DNA from: Pseudanabaena sp.
Lineage (GTDB): Bacteria > Cyanobacteriota > Cyanobacteriia > Pseudanabaenales > Pseudanabaenaceae
Reading direction: 5' to 3'
DNA length: 64,000 nucleotides
NCBI GenBank assembly: GCA_003249035.1
Contig: QBMK01000014.1
Coordinates: 1 to 64,000, forward strand
The notes below the pieces were generated by a model. The model saw only the letters and a list, made by a program, of their open reading frames with translations, searched no databases and was not told the DNA's origin. Below, in pieces: positions 8,204-17,793 of the stretch (position 1 is its first letter; every line of letters starts with the position of its first letter). The translations under genes and the position numbers were made by a program.

Positions 8204-8337
8204 AGTTGAATTATAGGTATATTTGACGATCGCAAGGCTTAAGATCTTATATACACAAACATTTTGTATAGCGAGTTTTGCTTACCTTTGGTGAGTCTAA
8301 AACTTGTTGTAGCCTTCTCAGGAATGGAGAAAAGATC

Positions 8338-9702
8338 ATGGCGATCGCATCAATCAATCCTGTAACGGGAGAAGTATTAAAGACTTTCGAGCCTTTGACG
8401 GATCAAGAACTTGAGTATAAATTGGCGCTTGCCGATAGCACCTTTGCTACCTATAAGCATAGTAGTTTTAGCGATCGCGCCCAATGGATGAACAACGCTG
8501 CCGATATTCTGGAGGCGAAAAAAACAGAATTCGCGATTATCATGACCATCGAAATGGGGAAAACGCTGAAAAGCGCGATCGCGGAAATAGAAAAATGCGC
8601 TAATCTCTGTCGTTTTTATGCCCAACATGCATCACAATTTTTAGCGGACACAACCGCGCAAACCGACGCTAGTCTCACCCTAATTCGCTATCAACCTATG
8701 GGAATTATTTTGGCGGTGATGCCTTGGAATTTTCCTTTTTGGCAAGTATTTCGCTTTGCCGTGCCTGCGCTGATGGCGGGGAATGTGGGGTTGCTGAAAC
8801 ATGCTTCTAATGTGCCGCAATGTGCCTTAGCGATCGCGGAAATCTTCCACGCGGCGGGTGTGCCTGAAGGTGCATTTCAAACTTTGCTGATTGGGGCAGA
8901 TCGCGTGGCGAATTTAGTAGCGGATAGTCGCGTCAAAGCAGCCACATTAACAGGCAGTGAACCAGCGGGGCAAAGTCTAGCGGCGATCGCAGGGCATCAT
9001 CTTAAAAAAGTTGTCTTGGAACTAGGGGGAAGCGATCCCTTTATTGTGCTTAAGAGTGCAGATTTGGACTTGGCGGTAAGTACCGCAGTAACGGCGCGGG
9101 TAATGAACAATGGACAGACTTGTATTGCGGCGAAGCGATTTATTATCGAAGAGGCGATCGCCAATCGGTTTATTGCTAAATTTGTGGAGAAATTCAAGAC
9201 TCTAAAAGTTGGCGATCCCATGCAACCTGAAACTGACGTGGGACCACTTGCTACACCACAAATTTTAAATGAACTAGATGCACAAGTGAAAGCCACTGTA
9301 GATTTAGGTGCAAAGGTCTTAGTCGGAGGTTATCGACTTAAAGAGAAAGGTAATTTCTACGCACCGACGATCTTGACCGATATTCCCTTGGGTGCACCGC
9401 CCTACCAAGAAGAATTCTTTGGCCCCGTCGCTTCCGTATTTCGCGTTAAAAGTTTGACCGAGGCGATCGCCCTTGCGAATAGCACCAATTTTGGCTTGGG
9501 GGCAAGCTTTTGGAGTAATGATCAACAAGAAATCGAAACTGCGATCGAACAAATCGAGGCGGGTGCAGTCTTTGTCAATGGTATGGTCAAATCCGATCCG
9601 CGTGTTCCTTTTGGGGGCATTAAGCGATCGGGTTTTGGGCGTGAGCTAGGACTCGAAGGCATTCGCGAATTTGTGAATATCAAAACTATTTGGATTAAGT
9701 AA
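8338..9702 (+). CDS. gabD: Succinate-semialdehyde dehydrogenase (NAD(P)+)
   Basis: Oxidises succinic semialdehyde to succinate, the second step of the cyanobacterial route that replaces 2-oxoglutarate dehydrogenase. Aldehyde dehydrogenase marks are PWNFPFWQ (about residue 125), the catalytic Glu in LELGGSDPF (about 224) and the catalytic Cys in NNGQTCIAAKR (about 262). I use the ATG at 8338 (454 residues) rather than an upstream TTG at 8278: it gives the usual start of this family and GGAG lies ten bases before it. The next gene encodes the partner decarboxylase, which fixes the substrate assignment. A hairpin follows the stop. Confidence 0.9.
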   Translation: MAIASINPVTGEVLKTFEPLTDQELEYKLALADSTFATYKHSSFSDRAQWMNNAADILEAKKTEFAIIMTIEMGKTLKSAIAEIEKCANLCRFYAQHASQFLADTTAQTDASLTLIRYQPMGIILAVMPWNFPFWQVFRFAVPALMAGNVGLLKHASNVPQCALAIAEIFHAAGVPEGAFQTLLIGADRVANLVADSRVKAATLTGSEPAGQSLAAIAGHHLKKVVLELGGSDPFIVLKSADLDLAVSTAVTARVMNNGQTCIAAKRFIIEEAIANRFIAKFVEKFKTLKVGDPMQPETDVGPLATPQILNELDAQVKATVDLGAKVLVGGYRLKEKGNFYAPTILTDIPLGAPPYQEEFFGPVASVFRVKSLTEAIALANSTNFGLGASFWSNDQQEIETAIEQIEAGAVFVNGMVKSDPRVPFGGIKRSGFGRELGLEGIREFVNIKTIWIK

Positions 9703-9707
9703 AATCT

Positions 9708-9742
9708 GTTTGGAGTCGTCAGCTTTGCTGACGACTCCAAAC
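9708..9742. terminator. Hairpin after gabD
   Basis: Perfect 16-bp stem GTTTGGAGTCGTCAGC with loop TTT. No long T-run follows, so it may act as RNA end-stabiliser rather than a strict terminator. Confidence 0.6.
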
Positions 9743-9788
9743 CAAATAAACCATTTAAGAATTACTTTCTGGTGCTAAAAGCCCTAAG

Positions 9789-9865
9789 AGATCCCCCTCA
9801 ATCCCCCTTAAAAAGAGGGAAGAATTTAATTCTCCCCCCTTTTTAAGGGGGGCAGGGGGGGATCT
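9789..9865. repeat. Dispersed cyanobacterial palindrome (AGATCCCCC type)
   Basis: Imperfect palindrome from AGATCCCCCTCAATCCCC to GGGGGGGATCT with an A/T-rich middle. Sequences of this kind are familiar as dispersed repeats in many cyanobacterial genomes. It lies in the gap between the two TCA-bypass genes. Confidence 0.65.
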
Positions 9866-9905
9866 AACGCGATTCTTAAAATAGATTTAAATTTGTGAGG
9901 AAGAT

Positions 9906-11546
9906 ATGAACACCGCAGAATTATTAGTCAAATGTTTAGAAAATGAGGGCGTAGAATATATCTTCGGACTCCCTGGGGAAGAGAATATGGCGGTTCTTAA
10001 TGCCCTTGAAAACTCATCGATTAGATTCATCACTACTCGCCATGAGCAGGGTGCAGCCTTTATGGCGGATGTCTATGGAAGACTGACTGGTAAACCAGGA
10101 GTATGTCTATCGACGCTAGGACCTGGAGCCACCAATTTGATGACGGGGGTTGCCGATGCGAATTTGGACTGCGCACCATTAGTAGCTATTACAGGGCAAG
10201 TGGGAACTGACCGAATGCATACTAATTCCCATCAATATCTCGATCTAGTTGCCATGTTTGCGCCAGTAACTAAATGGAATGCGCAAATTGTCCGCCCTAG
10301 TATTACCCCTGAAATTGTGCGTAAAGCCTTTAAACTGGCTAAATCTGAGAAGCCAGGAGCGGTTCATATTGATTTACCCGAAAATATTGCCGATATGGAA
10401 GTGACAGGACTACCACTATTGATAAAAGGCGATCGCAATTCGATGTATGCATCTTATCGCAGCCTGTCGGAAGCAGCTCTGTTGATTGCTCAAGCAAAAA
10501 ATCCTTTGATTTTGGTGGGGAATGGGGCGATTCGTTCTCAAGCAAGTCAAGCTTTGACAGATTTTGCAACGCGCTTAAATATTCCTGTGGCAAATACCTT
10601 TATGGGCAAGGGTGTTATTCCTTACCGTCATCCTTTAGCACTTTGGTCAATCGGTTTACAGCAGAGGGATGTGATTAATTGCGCTTTTGACGAAACAGAT
10701 TTGGTAATAGCCGTTGGCTATGACTTAATCGAATACTCACCCAAGAGATGGAATCCCAAAGGCACGATTCCGATTATTCACATAGCGGAGTTAACTGCGG
10801 AAGTTGATAGCAGCTATATGCCGCAGGTAGAAATTGTCGGCGATATTTCTGATTCATTAATGGAGATTATGCACCGTTGCGATCGCACTGGCATGACTGC
10901 TCCCCATGCGATCTCCTTACGTCCACAAGTTCTCGCAACCTATGAGCAGTATGCGCATGATGAAGGTTTTCCAATTAAGCCGCAAAAAATTATCTACGAT
11001 CTGCGTCAAGTTATGGCAGCCGAAGATATTGTGATTTCCGATGTGGGAGCGCATAAAATGTGGATGGCGCGGCATTACCATTGCGATCGCCCTAACACTT
11101 GCATTATTTCCAATGGCTTTGCGGCGATGGGGATCGCCATCCCTGGGGCGATCGCCGCGAAACTAGTCAATCCCGATCGCAAAATTGTCGCAGTCACAGG
11201 TGATGGCGGCTTTATGATGAATATGCAGGAACTAGAAACCGCAACTCGTATCGGTACGCCCTTTGTGACTTTGATCTTTAATGATGGCGGTTTTGGACTG
11301 ATTGAATGGAAGCAACAAATCCATTATGGTCGATCGGCTTTTATCAAGTTTGGCAACCCTGATTTTGTGAAACTTGCCGAAAGTATGGGACTTAAAGGCT
11401 ATCGCGTTACTTCAGCAATGGATTTAATTCCGACGCTTAAGGAAGCTCTAGAGCAAGATGTTCCTGCCGTTATCGATTGCCCCGTTGATTACCGTGAAAA
11501 TATGCTTTTTTCTCGCAAAGTCGGTGAGTTATCTTGCCCGATGTAA
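9906..11546 (+). CDS. 2-oxoglutarate decarboxylase (ThDP-dependent, acetolactate-synthase-like)
   Basis: 546-residue ThDP enzyme. It has the three-domain layout of acetolactate synthases: FGLPGEEN and RHEQGAAFMADVYGR in the N-terminal domain, a central nucleotide-like domain, and the ThDP motif GDGGFMMN...NDGGFGLIEW near residues 436-465. Cyanobacterial proteins of this type next to succinate-semialdehyde dehydrogenase convert 2-oxoglutarate to succinic semialdehyde and CO2, closing the TCA cycle (established for Synechococcus 7002). I call the function from the pairing with gabD; by sequence alone acetolactate synthase would be the rival, but there is no small subunit nearby. Start ATG has GAGGAAG just upstream. 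Confidence 0.87.
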   Translation: MNTAELLVKCLENEGVEYIFGLPGEENMAVLNALENSSIRFITTRHEQGAAFMADVYGRLTGKPGVCLSTLGPGATNLMTGVADANLDCAPLVAITGQVGTDRMHTNSHQYLDLVAMFAPVTKWNAQIVRPSITPEIVRKAFKLAKSEKPGAVHIDLPENIADMEVTGLPLLIKGDRNSMYASYRSLSEAALLIAQAKNPLILVGNGAIRSQASQALTDFATRLNIPVANTFMGKGVIPYRHPLALWSIGLQQRDVINCAFDETDLVIAVGYDLIEYSPKRWNPKGTIPIIHIAELTAEVDSSYMPQVEIVGDISDSLMEIMHRCDRTGMTAPHAISLRPQVLATYEQYAHDEGFPIKPQKIIYDLRQVMAAEDIVISDVGAHKMWMARHYHCDRPNTCIISNGFAAMGIAIPGAIAAKLVNPDRKIVAVTGDGGFMMNMQELETATRIGTPFVTLIFNDGGFGLIEWKQQIHYGRSAFIKFGNPDFVKLAESMGLKGYRVTSAMDLIPTLKEALEQDVPAVIDCPVDYRENMLFSRKVGELSCPM

Positions 11547-11559
11547 GTATCGGGTTTTA

Positions 11560-11593
11560 AAAGTTCAAAATGGCTGCGCCATTTTGAACTTTT
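11560..11593. terminator. Hairpin after the decarboxylase gene
   Basis: Perfect stem AAAGTTCAAAATGGC with loop TGC, followed by T-rich sequence. A smaller hairpin (CCCGAT/ATCGGG) includes the stop codon just before it. The stem belongs to the AATGGC-NNN-GCCATT class seen repeatedly in this window. Confidence 0.7.
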
Positions 11594-11621
11594 GTATAAA
11601 AATATATTTTCAGTCAAAATC

Positions 11622-13346
11622 ATGAATGAGATCAATGCGATCGCAGTTTTAGATAAGGTTTCATACATATATCCCAACGCGAAAGACACAGTATTAAAAG
11701 ATATATCACTAACGATTAAGAAAGGCGAGTTTTTAGGCATAATTGGCGCGACAGGAGCAGGTAAAACTACGCTGTGTCTTGCCCTTACTGGCATCGTTCC
11801 TCAGTTTTATGGTGGACGTTTTTTTGGCAAAATTGCGATCGCAGGTTTAGATACCCTCGACCATCCCGTGAGCGAATTAGCGCGTCATGTGGGAATTGTT
11901 TTTGAAGATCCTGAAATCCAGATTACTGCTACCTCTGTTGAAAATGAAATCGCCTTTGCTCTCGAAAATCTCTGCGTTCCGCGCGAAGAAATTTTGCGGC
12001 GAATTCCCATTGTTTTAAAATCAGTTCGTCTCGAAGGATTTGAAAAGAAAAATCCGCAAGAGCTTTCGGGCGGTCAAAAACAACGTTTAGCGATCGCGGC
12101 TGCTCTCGCGCTACAACCAGATTTACTAATACTCGATGAACCAACTTCACAACTCGATCCCATTGGTTCTCAAGAAGTATTTGCTACAGTCAGGGAATTA
12201 AAAGAAGAACTGGGCGTAGCAATTGTGATGGTTTCCCATGCTGCTGAAGAAATGGCAGAATTTTGCGATCGCATTGCCTTACTCTCTCATGGTAAATTAA
12301 TCGCAGTTGGCACTCCCGATGAAATTTATTCACAGGTAGATCTGCTGCAACAGAATAAGCTACGTCCTCCTGAAGTCGCTCAAGCTTTTAGCCAAATCCA
12401 GCAAAAGGGAATTAATATTCCCAAGATTCCTGTTACCTTGGAGGCTGGAATTAAAGCCTTAAGTGAACTGCGATCGCAAATTCAACCAATAGAGCCGCCC
12501 ATATTTACCACTCCCATTCGGAGCAATAAACCGCCCGTTCTCTCAGTCCAAAATCTAAAACATACCTACGATGACGGCACGGAAGCACTCAAAAATGTCT
12601 CGCTAGATATCCATAAAGGCGAATATGTGCTAATTGTCGGACAGAATGGTGCAGGCAAAAGCACTCTTGTTAAGCATTTCCTGAATTTGCTAAAACCCAC
12701 ATCAGGGAAAGTATTAGTACGCGATCGCGATACTAAAGATCTATCCGTCAGCGATCTTGCTCAATCCATCGGTTATCTCGCTCAAAATCCCGACAACCAA
12801 ATCTTTAATACTTCCGTTGAGAAAGAAGCTGCTTTTGCGCTGCCTTTTCTTGGATATGCGCCCGATATCGTCAAGAAAGAAACTGAGCGCAGTCTTAAAG
12901 CCATGCAGCTATGGGAGGAGCGCCATGCTCATCCATTATCTTTACCAAAGGGAGAACGTGGTCGCATCGTTATTGCGGCGCTATTAGCCATGAATCCTGA
13001 GATCATCATTTTCGATGAACCGACCACAGGACAAGACTATCAAGGAGCTTCTTCGATTTTAGAAGTCAGTCGTCAGCTACACCAAATGGGTAAAACCGTG
13101 ATTGTGATTACCCATCATTTGTACCTCATGCCTGACTACGCCGATCGCGCGATCGTCATGGGCAAAGGCACTATTTTACTAGATGCACCTTTGCGCCAAG
13201 CTTATCATCAAACTGATTTGCTAGAGTCCACCTACCTCACGCCGCCGCAATCGGTGGAGCTATCGCAAAAGCTTAGTGAAATATGCGATCGCGAATATTC
13301 TCTAATAACTCCAAAAGAATTCGCCAATTGTTTTATCCCTTCATAA
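11622..13346 (+). CDS. ECF-type ABC transporter, fused double ATPase
   Basis: Two ATP-binding domains in one chain, like the A-components of energy-coupling factor transporters (vitamins, Co, Ni). Domain 1: Walker A GATGAGKTT near residue 41, signature LSGGQKQR near 148, LLILDEP. Domain 2: Walker A GQNGAGKST near 340, a diverged signature LPKGERGR near 440, IIIFDEPTTGQD. Start set at the ATG at 11622; a TTG at 11592 lies inside the terminator hairpin of the preceding gene. No transmembrane T-component or substrate-binding S-component is adjacent, so the substrate is unknown and the partner must be encoded elsewhere. Confidence 0.85.
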   Translation: MNEINAIAVLDKVSYIYPNAKDTVLKDISLTIKKGEFLGIIGATGAGKTTLCLALTGIVPQFYGGRFFGKIAIAGLDTLDHPVSELARHVGIVFEDPEIQITATSVENEIAFALENLCVPREEILRRIPIVLKSVRLEGFEKKNPQELSGGQKQRLAIAAALALQPDLLILDEPTSQLDPIGSQEVFATVRELKEELGVAIVMVSHAAEEMAEFCDRIALLSHGKLIAVGTPDEIYSQVDLLQQNKLRPPEVAQAFSQIQQKGINIPKIPVTLEAGIKALSELRSQIQPIEPPIFTTPIRSNKPPVLSVQNLKHTYDDGTEALKNVSLDIHKGEYVLIVGQNGAGKSTLVKHFLNLLKPTSGKVLVRDRDTKDLSVSDLAQSIGYLAQNPDNQIFNTSVEKEAAFALPFLGYAPDIVKKETERSLKAMQLWEERHAHPLSLPKGERGRIVIAALLAMNPEIIIFDEPTTGQDYQGASSILEVSRQLHQMGKTVIVITHHLYLMPDYADRAIVMGKGTILLDAPLRQAYHQTDLLESTYLTPPQSVELSQKLSEICDREYSLITPKEFANCFIPS

Positions 13347-13661
13347 ACTTCGGCAACTCAGATCTTTCCGCATTAGCTGCCTTAACTTTTATCTTGCTCC
13401 GAAGTCATGACATAGCTCTAGGATTTTTTATAGCTACTCCCTTCCCACCCAAGAATTAGTGGTGCGGCGCAGAGCGCCGCACCACTAATTCTTGGGTTTT
13501 ATGTCTGAGCTCACTTATTGACAGCCATCACTTACCATCCAGAATGATTTGACTTCGGGATAAAAAATTTTCTGGGACGCATCCCAAAACCACAAAAATT
13601 CCAGTGATCGCATACACTAGTAACAAATCTCTACGCAAGCTAAAGCATAAATCGTTATCGA
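13347..13661. other. Intergenic region before uvrA
   Basis: 315 bases with one strong palindrome (13448-13496, listed separately) preceded by the 17-mer ACTCCCTTCCCACCCAA, which recurs at 63259. The remaining 165 bases before uvrA probably hold its promoter; no LexA-like box was recognised with confidence. Confidence 0.5.
13448..13496. repeat. Palindromic hairpin, GGCGC core class
   Basis: Perfect 23-bp stem CCCAAGAATTAGTGGTGCGG... with loop AGA, followed by TTTT. It may terminate the ECF ATPase transcript. Same class as those at 16575, 20576, 32931, 39290, 42680 and 63292. Confidence 0.75.
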
Positions 13662-16523
13662 ATGCCAGACCATACCCATATCCACGTTAGAGGTGCTAGA
13701 CAGCACAATCTCAAGAATGTTGACCTGACGATTCCACGCGATTGCCTGATCGTGTTTACGGGTGTGTCTGGCTCTGGCAAATCATCTCTAGCTTTTGATA
13801 CGATTTTTGCTGAAGGGCAGCGGCGCTATGTGGAGTCGCTGAGTGCCTATGCACGTCAATTTTTGGGGCAAGTCGATAAGCCCGATGTGGACTATATCGA
13901 GGGCTTAAGTCCAGCAATTTCCATTGACCAAAAATCAACTTCCCATAATCCACGATCGACCGTTGGCACTGTCACCGAGATCTATGATTATTTGCGGCTT
14001 TTGTTTGGTCGTGCTGGTTCGCCGCACTGCCCGATCTGCGATCGCAATATTGCGCCACAGACCATCGATCGGATGGTGGACTCGATTATGGAGCTGAGCG
14101 ATCGCACTCGCTTTCAACTATTAGCTCCGGTGATTCGTGGCAAAAAGGGAACTCACAAAAAATTATTAGCTAGCTTGGCTTCAGAAGGATTTGCGCGAGT
14201 GCGCGTTAACGGAGAAGTACGCGAACTTAGTGACAATATCGAACTTGAGAAGAACAAGCTTCATGATATTGAAATTGTTGTAGATCGTCTGACTCGCAAA
14301 GCCGATATTCAAGAACGTTTGACCGATTCCCTCGCTACATGCCTTAAACGCGCTGAGGGCATTGCAATGGTCGAGATTCTTGACTCGCCAGATTCCAATC
14401 AAGATGATACGAGCAATCTATTGACATTCTCTGAAAACTTTGCCTGTCCCGAACATGGCGCAGTAATGGAAGAACTATCACCGCGAATGTTCTCATTTAA
14501 TTCTCCCTATGGCGCTTGTCCCGCCTGTCATGGTCTTGGCAGTGTCAAAACTTTTAATCCCGAACTGCTTGTTCCCAACCCTTCTCTGCCAGTTTATGCT
14601 GCGATCGCACCTTGGGCAGATAAAACTCATACTTATTATATTTCTCTCTTAGCCAGTGTTGGCGAATATGCAGGCTTTGAAATTACTGCACCTTGGGAAA
14701 AGCTCACCCAGTCTCAGATTGATATTATTCTTTATGGTACTACTGAGAAGATTTTAATTAAGCCAGACTCACTGTACCGCGATCGAACTGAGGGATATTA
14801 CAAACGCTATGAGGGTGTGATTGCTATTCTCGAACAGCAATATAAAGAGGCTGGAGAATCTCAAAAGCAAAAGCTAGAAAGCTATCTAATTGAGCAGTCC
14901 TGTTCCGTCTGTGAAGGAGCAAGACTAAAGCCAGAATCTCTTGCCGTTCGTATCGGTGGTTATAACATAATTGATTTTGTGTCAACTCCAATTGGAACCT
15001 GTCGCGATCGCTTAAAGAATTTAGAACTCGATCATCGCACCCGGCAAATAGGCGATCGGGTATTACAAGAAATCGAAGCCAGACTTCAATTTCTGCTTGA
15101 TGTGGGCTTAGACTATCTCACTCTCGATCGCTCCACTATGTCTCTCTCTGGCGGAGAAGCTCAACGAATTCGGCTTGCTACCCAGATTGGCTCAGGACTA
15201 ACGGGTGTTCTTTATGTTCTCGATGAGCCGAGCATTGGGTTGCATCAACGCGATAACTCCCGCCTCTTAGCCACTTTAACGAAGCTACGAGATCTCGGTA
15301 ATACCTTAATCGTAGTTGAACATGATGAAGAAACCATCCGAGCTGCCGATTACTTAGTCGATATTGGACCTGGTGCTGGAGTACATGGCGGTCGAATCGT
15401 CGCTCAAGGAAATGTCAAGGATGTTGAGAAGCATCCTGAATCTCTCACAGGTGCATATCTATCTAAACAAAAGCAAATTCCCACACCTTCAGAACGCCGT
15501 AAAGGTAATGGCAAACATTTAGAAATTTGTAATGCCTATCTCAATAACCTTAAACATGTCAACGTCAACCTTCCCTTAGGAAAGCTAGTCTGCATCACAG
15601 GTGTATCAGGTTCAGGTAAATCCACTCTCATTAATGACCTGCTTCATAATTCCCTAGATCACCATTTTTCGCGTAAAGTACCTGCTCCAAAAGGTATAGA
15701 AGAAATCAAAGGACTTAGTGCTCTCGATAAATTCATCGTCATCGATCAATCTCCTATCGGACGCACACCACGTTCTAATCCTGCTACTTATACGGGCTTA
15801 TTTGATGTCATTCGTGAAACCTTCGCGCTCACCACAGCTGCGAAAACGAGAGGTTACAAGGCAGGACAGTTCTCTTTTAACGTTAAAGGTGGTCGCTGTG
15901 AAGCCTGCTCTGGGCAAGGTGTGAATATTATTTCGATGAATTTCCTGCCTGATGTATATGTGCAGTGCGATGTTTGTAAGGGTGCAAGGTATAACCGTGA
16001 AACTCTACAAGTTAAGTATAAAGAGAAGACGATCGCAGATGTTCTAGATATGACCATCGAAGAAGCAATGCACTTTTTTGAGAATATCCCTTCTGCTCAC
16101 GCAAAGTTAGGAATGCTAGTAGATGTCGGTTTAGGCTATGTCCGATTAGGACAGTCCGCCCCCACGCTCTCAGGAGGAGAAGCGCAAAGGGTAAAGCTAG
16201 CGACAGAGCTGGCACGACGCGCGACGGGGAAAACTCTCTATCTCATTGATGAGCCGACAACGGGTTTAAGTTTCTACGATGTGCATAAGTTACTGGATGT
16301 GATGCAGCGACTTGTCGATAAAGGCAATAGCATCATTGCGATTGAGCATAATCTGGATGTGATTCGTTGTTCTGATTGGGTGATTGATCTTGGCCCAGAG
16401 GGCGGCGATCGCGGTGGTGAAATCATTGCGGAGGGGACACCTGAGCAGGTTGCCAAGGTCAAAAAATCGTATACCGGCAAATATCTCAAACAGGTTTTAG
16501 CTGAATATCCACGCAGTAGCTAG
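13662..16523 (+). CDS. uvrA: Excinuclease ABC subunit A
   Basis: Damage-recognition ATPase of nucleotide excision repair, 953 residues, the usual length. Two ABC modules: Walker [10 protein letters not shown] near residue 34 and GVSGSGKST near 647; signatures [11 protein letters not shown] near 497 and [11 protein letters not shown] near 836, each followed by a DEP Walker B. Zinc-binding pairs are visible at CPEH.../CPAC (about 262 and 286) and CEAC/CDVC (about 746 and 769), and a [14 protein letters not shown] segment near 413. It acts with UvrB and UvrC, not encoded in this window. Start ATG at 13662 gives the conserved [17 protein letters not shown] opening. Confidence 0.98.
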   Translation: MPDHTHIHVRGARQHNLKNVDLTIPRDCLIVFTGVSGSGKSSLAFDTIFAEGQRRYVESLSAYARQFLGQVDKPDVDYIEGLSPAISIDQKSTSHNPRSTVGTVTEIYDYLRLLFGRAGSPHCPICDRNIAPQTIDRMVDSIMELSDRTRFQLLAPVIRGKKGTHKKLLASLASEGFARVRVNGEVRELSDNIELEKNKLHDIEIVVDRLTRKADIQERLTDSLATCLKRAEGIAMVEILDSPDSNQDDTSNLLTFSENFACPEHGAVMEELSPRMFSFNSPYGACPACHGLGSVKTFNPELLVPNPSLPVYAAIAPWADKTHTYYISLLASVGEYAGFEITAPWEKLTQSQIDIILYGTTEKILIKPDSLYRDRTEGYYKRYEGVIAILEQQYKEAGESQKQKLESYLIEQSCSVCEGARLKPESLAVRIGGYNIIDFVSTPIGTCRDRLKNLELDHRTRQIGDRVLQEIEARLQFLLDVGLDYLTLDRSTMSLSGGEAQRIRLATQIGSGLTGVLYVLDEPSIGLHQRDNSRLLATLTKLRDLGNTLIVVEHDEETIRAADYLVDIGPGAGVHGGRIVAQGNVKDVEKHPESLTGAYLSKQKQIPTPSERRKGNGKHLEICNAYLNNLKHVNVNLPLGKLVCITGVSGSGKSTLINDLLHNSLDHHFSRKVPAPKGIEEIKGLSALDKFIVIDQSPIGRTPRSNPATYTGLFDVIRETFALTTAAKTRGYKAGQFSFNVKGGRCEACSGQGVNIISMNFLPDVYVQCDVCKGARYNRETLQVKYKEKTIADVLDMTIEEAMHFFENIPSAHAKLGMLVDVGLGYVRLGQSAPTLSGGEAQRVKLATELARRATGKTLYLIDEPTTGLSFYDVHKLLDVMQRLVDKGNSIIAIEHNLDVIRCSDWVIDLGPEGGDRGGEIIAEGTPEQVAKVKKSYTGKYLKQVLAEYPRSS

Positions 16524-16574
16524 TCGCAATATCCAGTGAGGGCTGTGCGATTTCATTAAGTACCAAATATAAAA

Positions 16575-16615
16575 CCAGAATGTGTGGGGCGGCAAAGCCG
16601 CCCCACACATTCTGG
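16575..16615. repeat. Palindromic hairpin downstream of uvrA, GGCGGC core class
   Basis: Perfect stem CCAGAATGTGTGGGGCGGC with loop AAA. It lies about 50 bases past the uvrA stop and belongs to the same class as 42680-42722, with which it shares the outer CCAGAA/TTCTGG arms. Confidence 0.75.
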
Positions 16616-16706
16616 AAAATCTGGTTTGGGACTTTATTTTTTCGCAAGTCCCTAAGGTCTTAGAAGATATCACTGCGAATGGCTCTAAAAGCTGAATAAA
16701 ATTCTC

Positions 16707-16748
16707 AACAAAAAAAAGGCGAGTGCTAAGCACTCGCCTTTTTTTGTT
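16707..16748. terminator. Strong rho-independent terminator
   Basis: Stem GGCGAGTGC-taa-GCACTCGCC flanked by eight A and eight T, so able to end transcripts from either side. It separates uvrA from the metal transporter ATPase and insulates its promoter. Confidence 0.88.
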
Positions 16749-16777
16749 GGCGAAGTGCTAAATTACGAGTATAATTT

Positions 16778-16796
16778 TGAAAACGATTATCATTTC
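16778..16796 (+). promoter_or_regulatory. Fur/Zur-like box upstream of the metal ABC ATPase
   Basis: TGAAAACGATTATCATTTC resembles the AT-rich partial dyads bound by Fur-family regulators; cyanobacterial Zur sites have a TGATAA-N-like/TTATCA form. It ends 16 bases before the start codon, where bound protein would block initiation. The nature of the regulator is inferred from the gene's function. Confidence 0.5.
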
Positions 16797-16812
16797 TTGA
16801 GCATCAGCATCT

Positions 16813-17571
16813 ATGCTTGAAGTGCAAAACCTGTCAGTTCGATACCGCGAAGCTTCAGCTCTGTCGGACATTTCTTTTAGCCTCAAATCTGGCTCATTGG
16901 TGGGATTGATTGGTCCCAATGGAGCAGGGAAAAGCACATTACTGAAGTCGATGCTCGATCTAATCCCTACACAAAAAGGTCAGGTTTTTTATCACGAAAG
17001 ACCACTCAAACAGCAGCGCCAAAAAGTTGCCTATCTTCCACAGCGATCACAGATTGATTGGGACTATCCTGTGACTGTTTGGAATGTGGTGATGATGTCG
17101 CGCACTTTACATAGTGGCTGGTTTGGGAAAATTAGCCGTAAATCAAAGGAAATTGTGCGCGAAGTATTGGAGCGCGTTGAACTTTATGACTTACGCGATC
17201 GCCCTATTAAGCAGCTTTCAGGAGGACAGCAACAGCGCGTATTTTTAGCGAGGGCACTGGCTCAACAGTCGGATATTTTATTGCTGGATGAGCCAATGAC
17301 CGCAGTTGACAAAAAGACTGAAGCTTTAATGTGGAATATTTACAATGAGCTTAAGCAAGAAGGCAAGACCTTGTTAATAAGTTGTCATGAATGGGGTAAT
17401 ACGCTCGATCGCTACGATCAGTTATTACTACTCAATCGCCATTTAGTCGCCAGTGGGACACCTCGTCAAGTATTAACCCCTGCCAATATCAAGAAAGCCT
17501 ATGGGGTATCGGTTGAGCAAATTAATCATAGCGATCGCGATCGCGCTGAAGAAGAATTATTATTTTGCTAG
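16813..17571 (+). CDS. Zn/Mn-type metal ABC transporter, ATP-binding protein
   Basis: 252-residue ATPase of the ZnuC/MntA group, which powers uptake of zinc or manganese across the inner membrane. Walker A GPNGAGKST (about residues 35-43), Q-loop YLPQRSQIDWDYPVTVWNVV typical of this group (given in outline), signature LSGGQQQR near 134, LLLDEPMTAVD Walker B. No permease or binding protein follows; a matching permease is encoded at 41354 on the same strand, 24 kb away. The Fur/Zur-like box upstream favours zinc but does not prove it. A hairpin-rich repeat follows the gene. Confidence 0.88.
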   Translation: MLEVQNLSVRYREASALSDISFSLKSGSLVGLIGPNGAGKSTLLKSMLDLIPTQKGQVFYHERPLKQQRQKVAYLPQRSQIDWDYPVTVWNVVMMSRTLHSGWFGKISRKSKEIVREVLERVELYDLRDRPIKQLSGGQQQRVFLARALAQQSDILLLDEPMTAVDKKTEALMWNIYNELKQEGKTLLISCHEWGNTLDRYDQLLLLNRHLVASGTPRQVLTPANIKKAYGVSVEQINHSDRDRAEEELLFC

Positions 17572-17616
17572 AACTGCAACAAGAGCATGGAAACTATACA
17601 ACTACGCTCTTTTTGC

Positions 17617-17721
17617 GGTTTTTAGTTAACAAAAGTGTCGTCACACTTTAGTTAACTAAAAACCAAATCCAGTAAGGATTTTAAAAACATAAAATGGCTT
17701 CGCCATTTTATGTTTTGGTAT
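17617..17721. repeat. Composite double-hairpin repeat, copy R1
   Basis: Hairpin a (GGTTTTTAGTTAAC...GTTAACTAAAAACC around an AGTGT/ACACT core), linker CCAAATCCAGTAAGGATTTTAAAA, hairpin b (ACATAAAATGGC-ttc-GCCATTTTATGT), ending TTTTGGTATTA. Same architecture as R2-R4. Located between the metal ATPase and arfB. Confidence 0.85.
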
Positions 17722-17793
17722 TAAGTAGCTATGCATAGCTACTTAGATATAAAATAGATAGAATAGACAAATCGATGCGCTTTAGACAATTTC

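Larger units (their letters stand above)
7034..8337. other. 1.3-kb gene-free region filled with decayed mobile DNA
   Basis: Between the oxygenase and the aldehyde dehydrogenase there is no convincing complete gene. The stretch holds two copies of a MITE-like repeat (one carrying a second repeat inside it), one IS630-like MITE, an IS982 transposase remnant and a long hairpin, each listed separately. The rest is AT-rich sequence without recognisable content. Confidence 0.75.

Noticed and set aside
9789-9865. Riboswitch between the TCA-bypass genes
   Set aside because: The sequence is a dispersed palindrome of a type common in cyanobacterial genomes and shows no ligand-binding core.
9906-11546. 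Acetolactate synthase large subunit (IlvB)
   Set aside because: The sequence type and the neighbour gabD match the cyanobacterial 2-oxoglutarate decarboxylase; there is no small subunit ilvN nearby. Not fully excluded.
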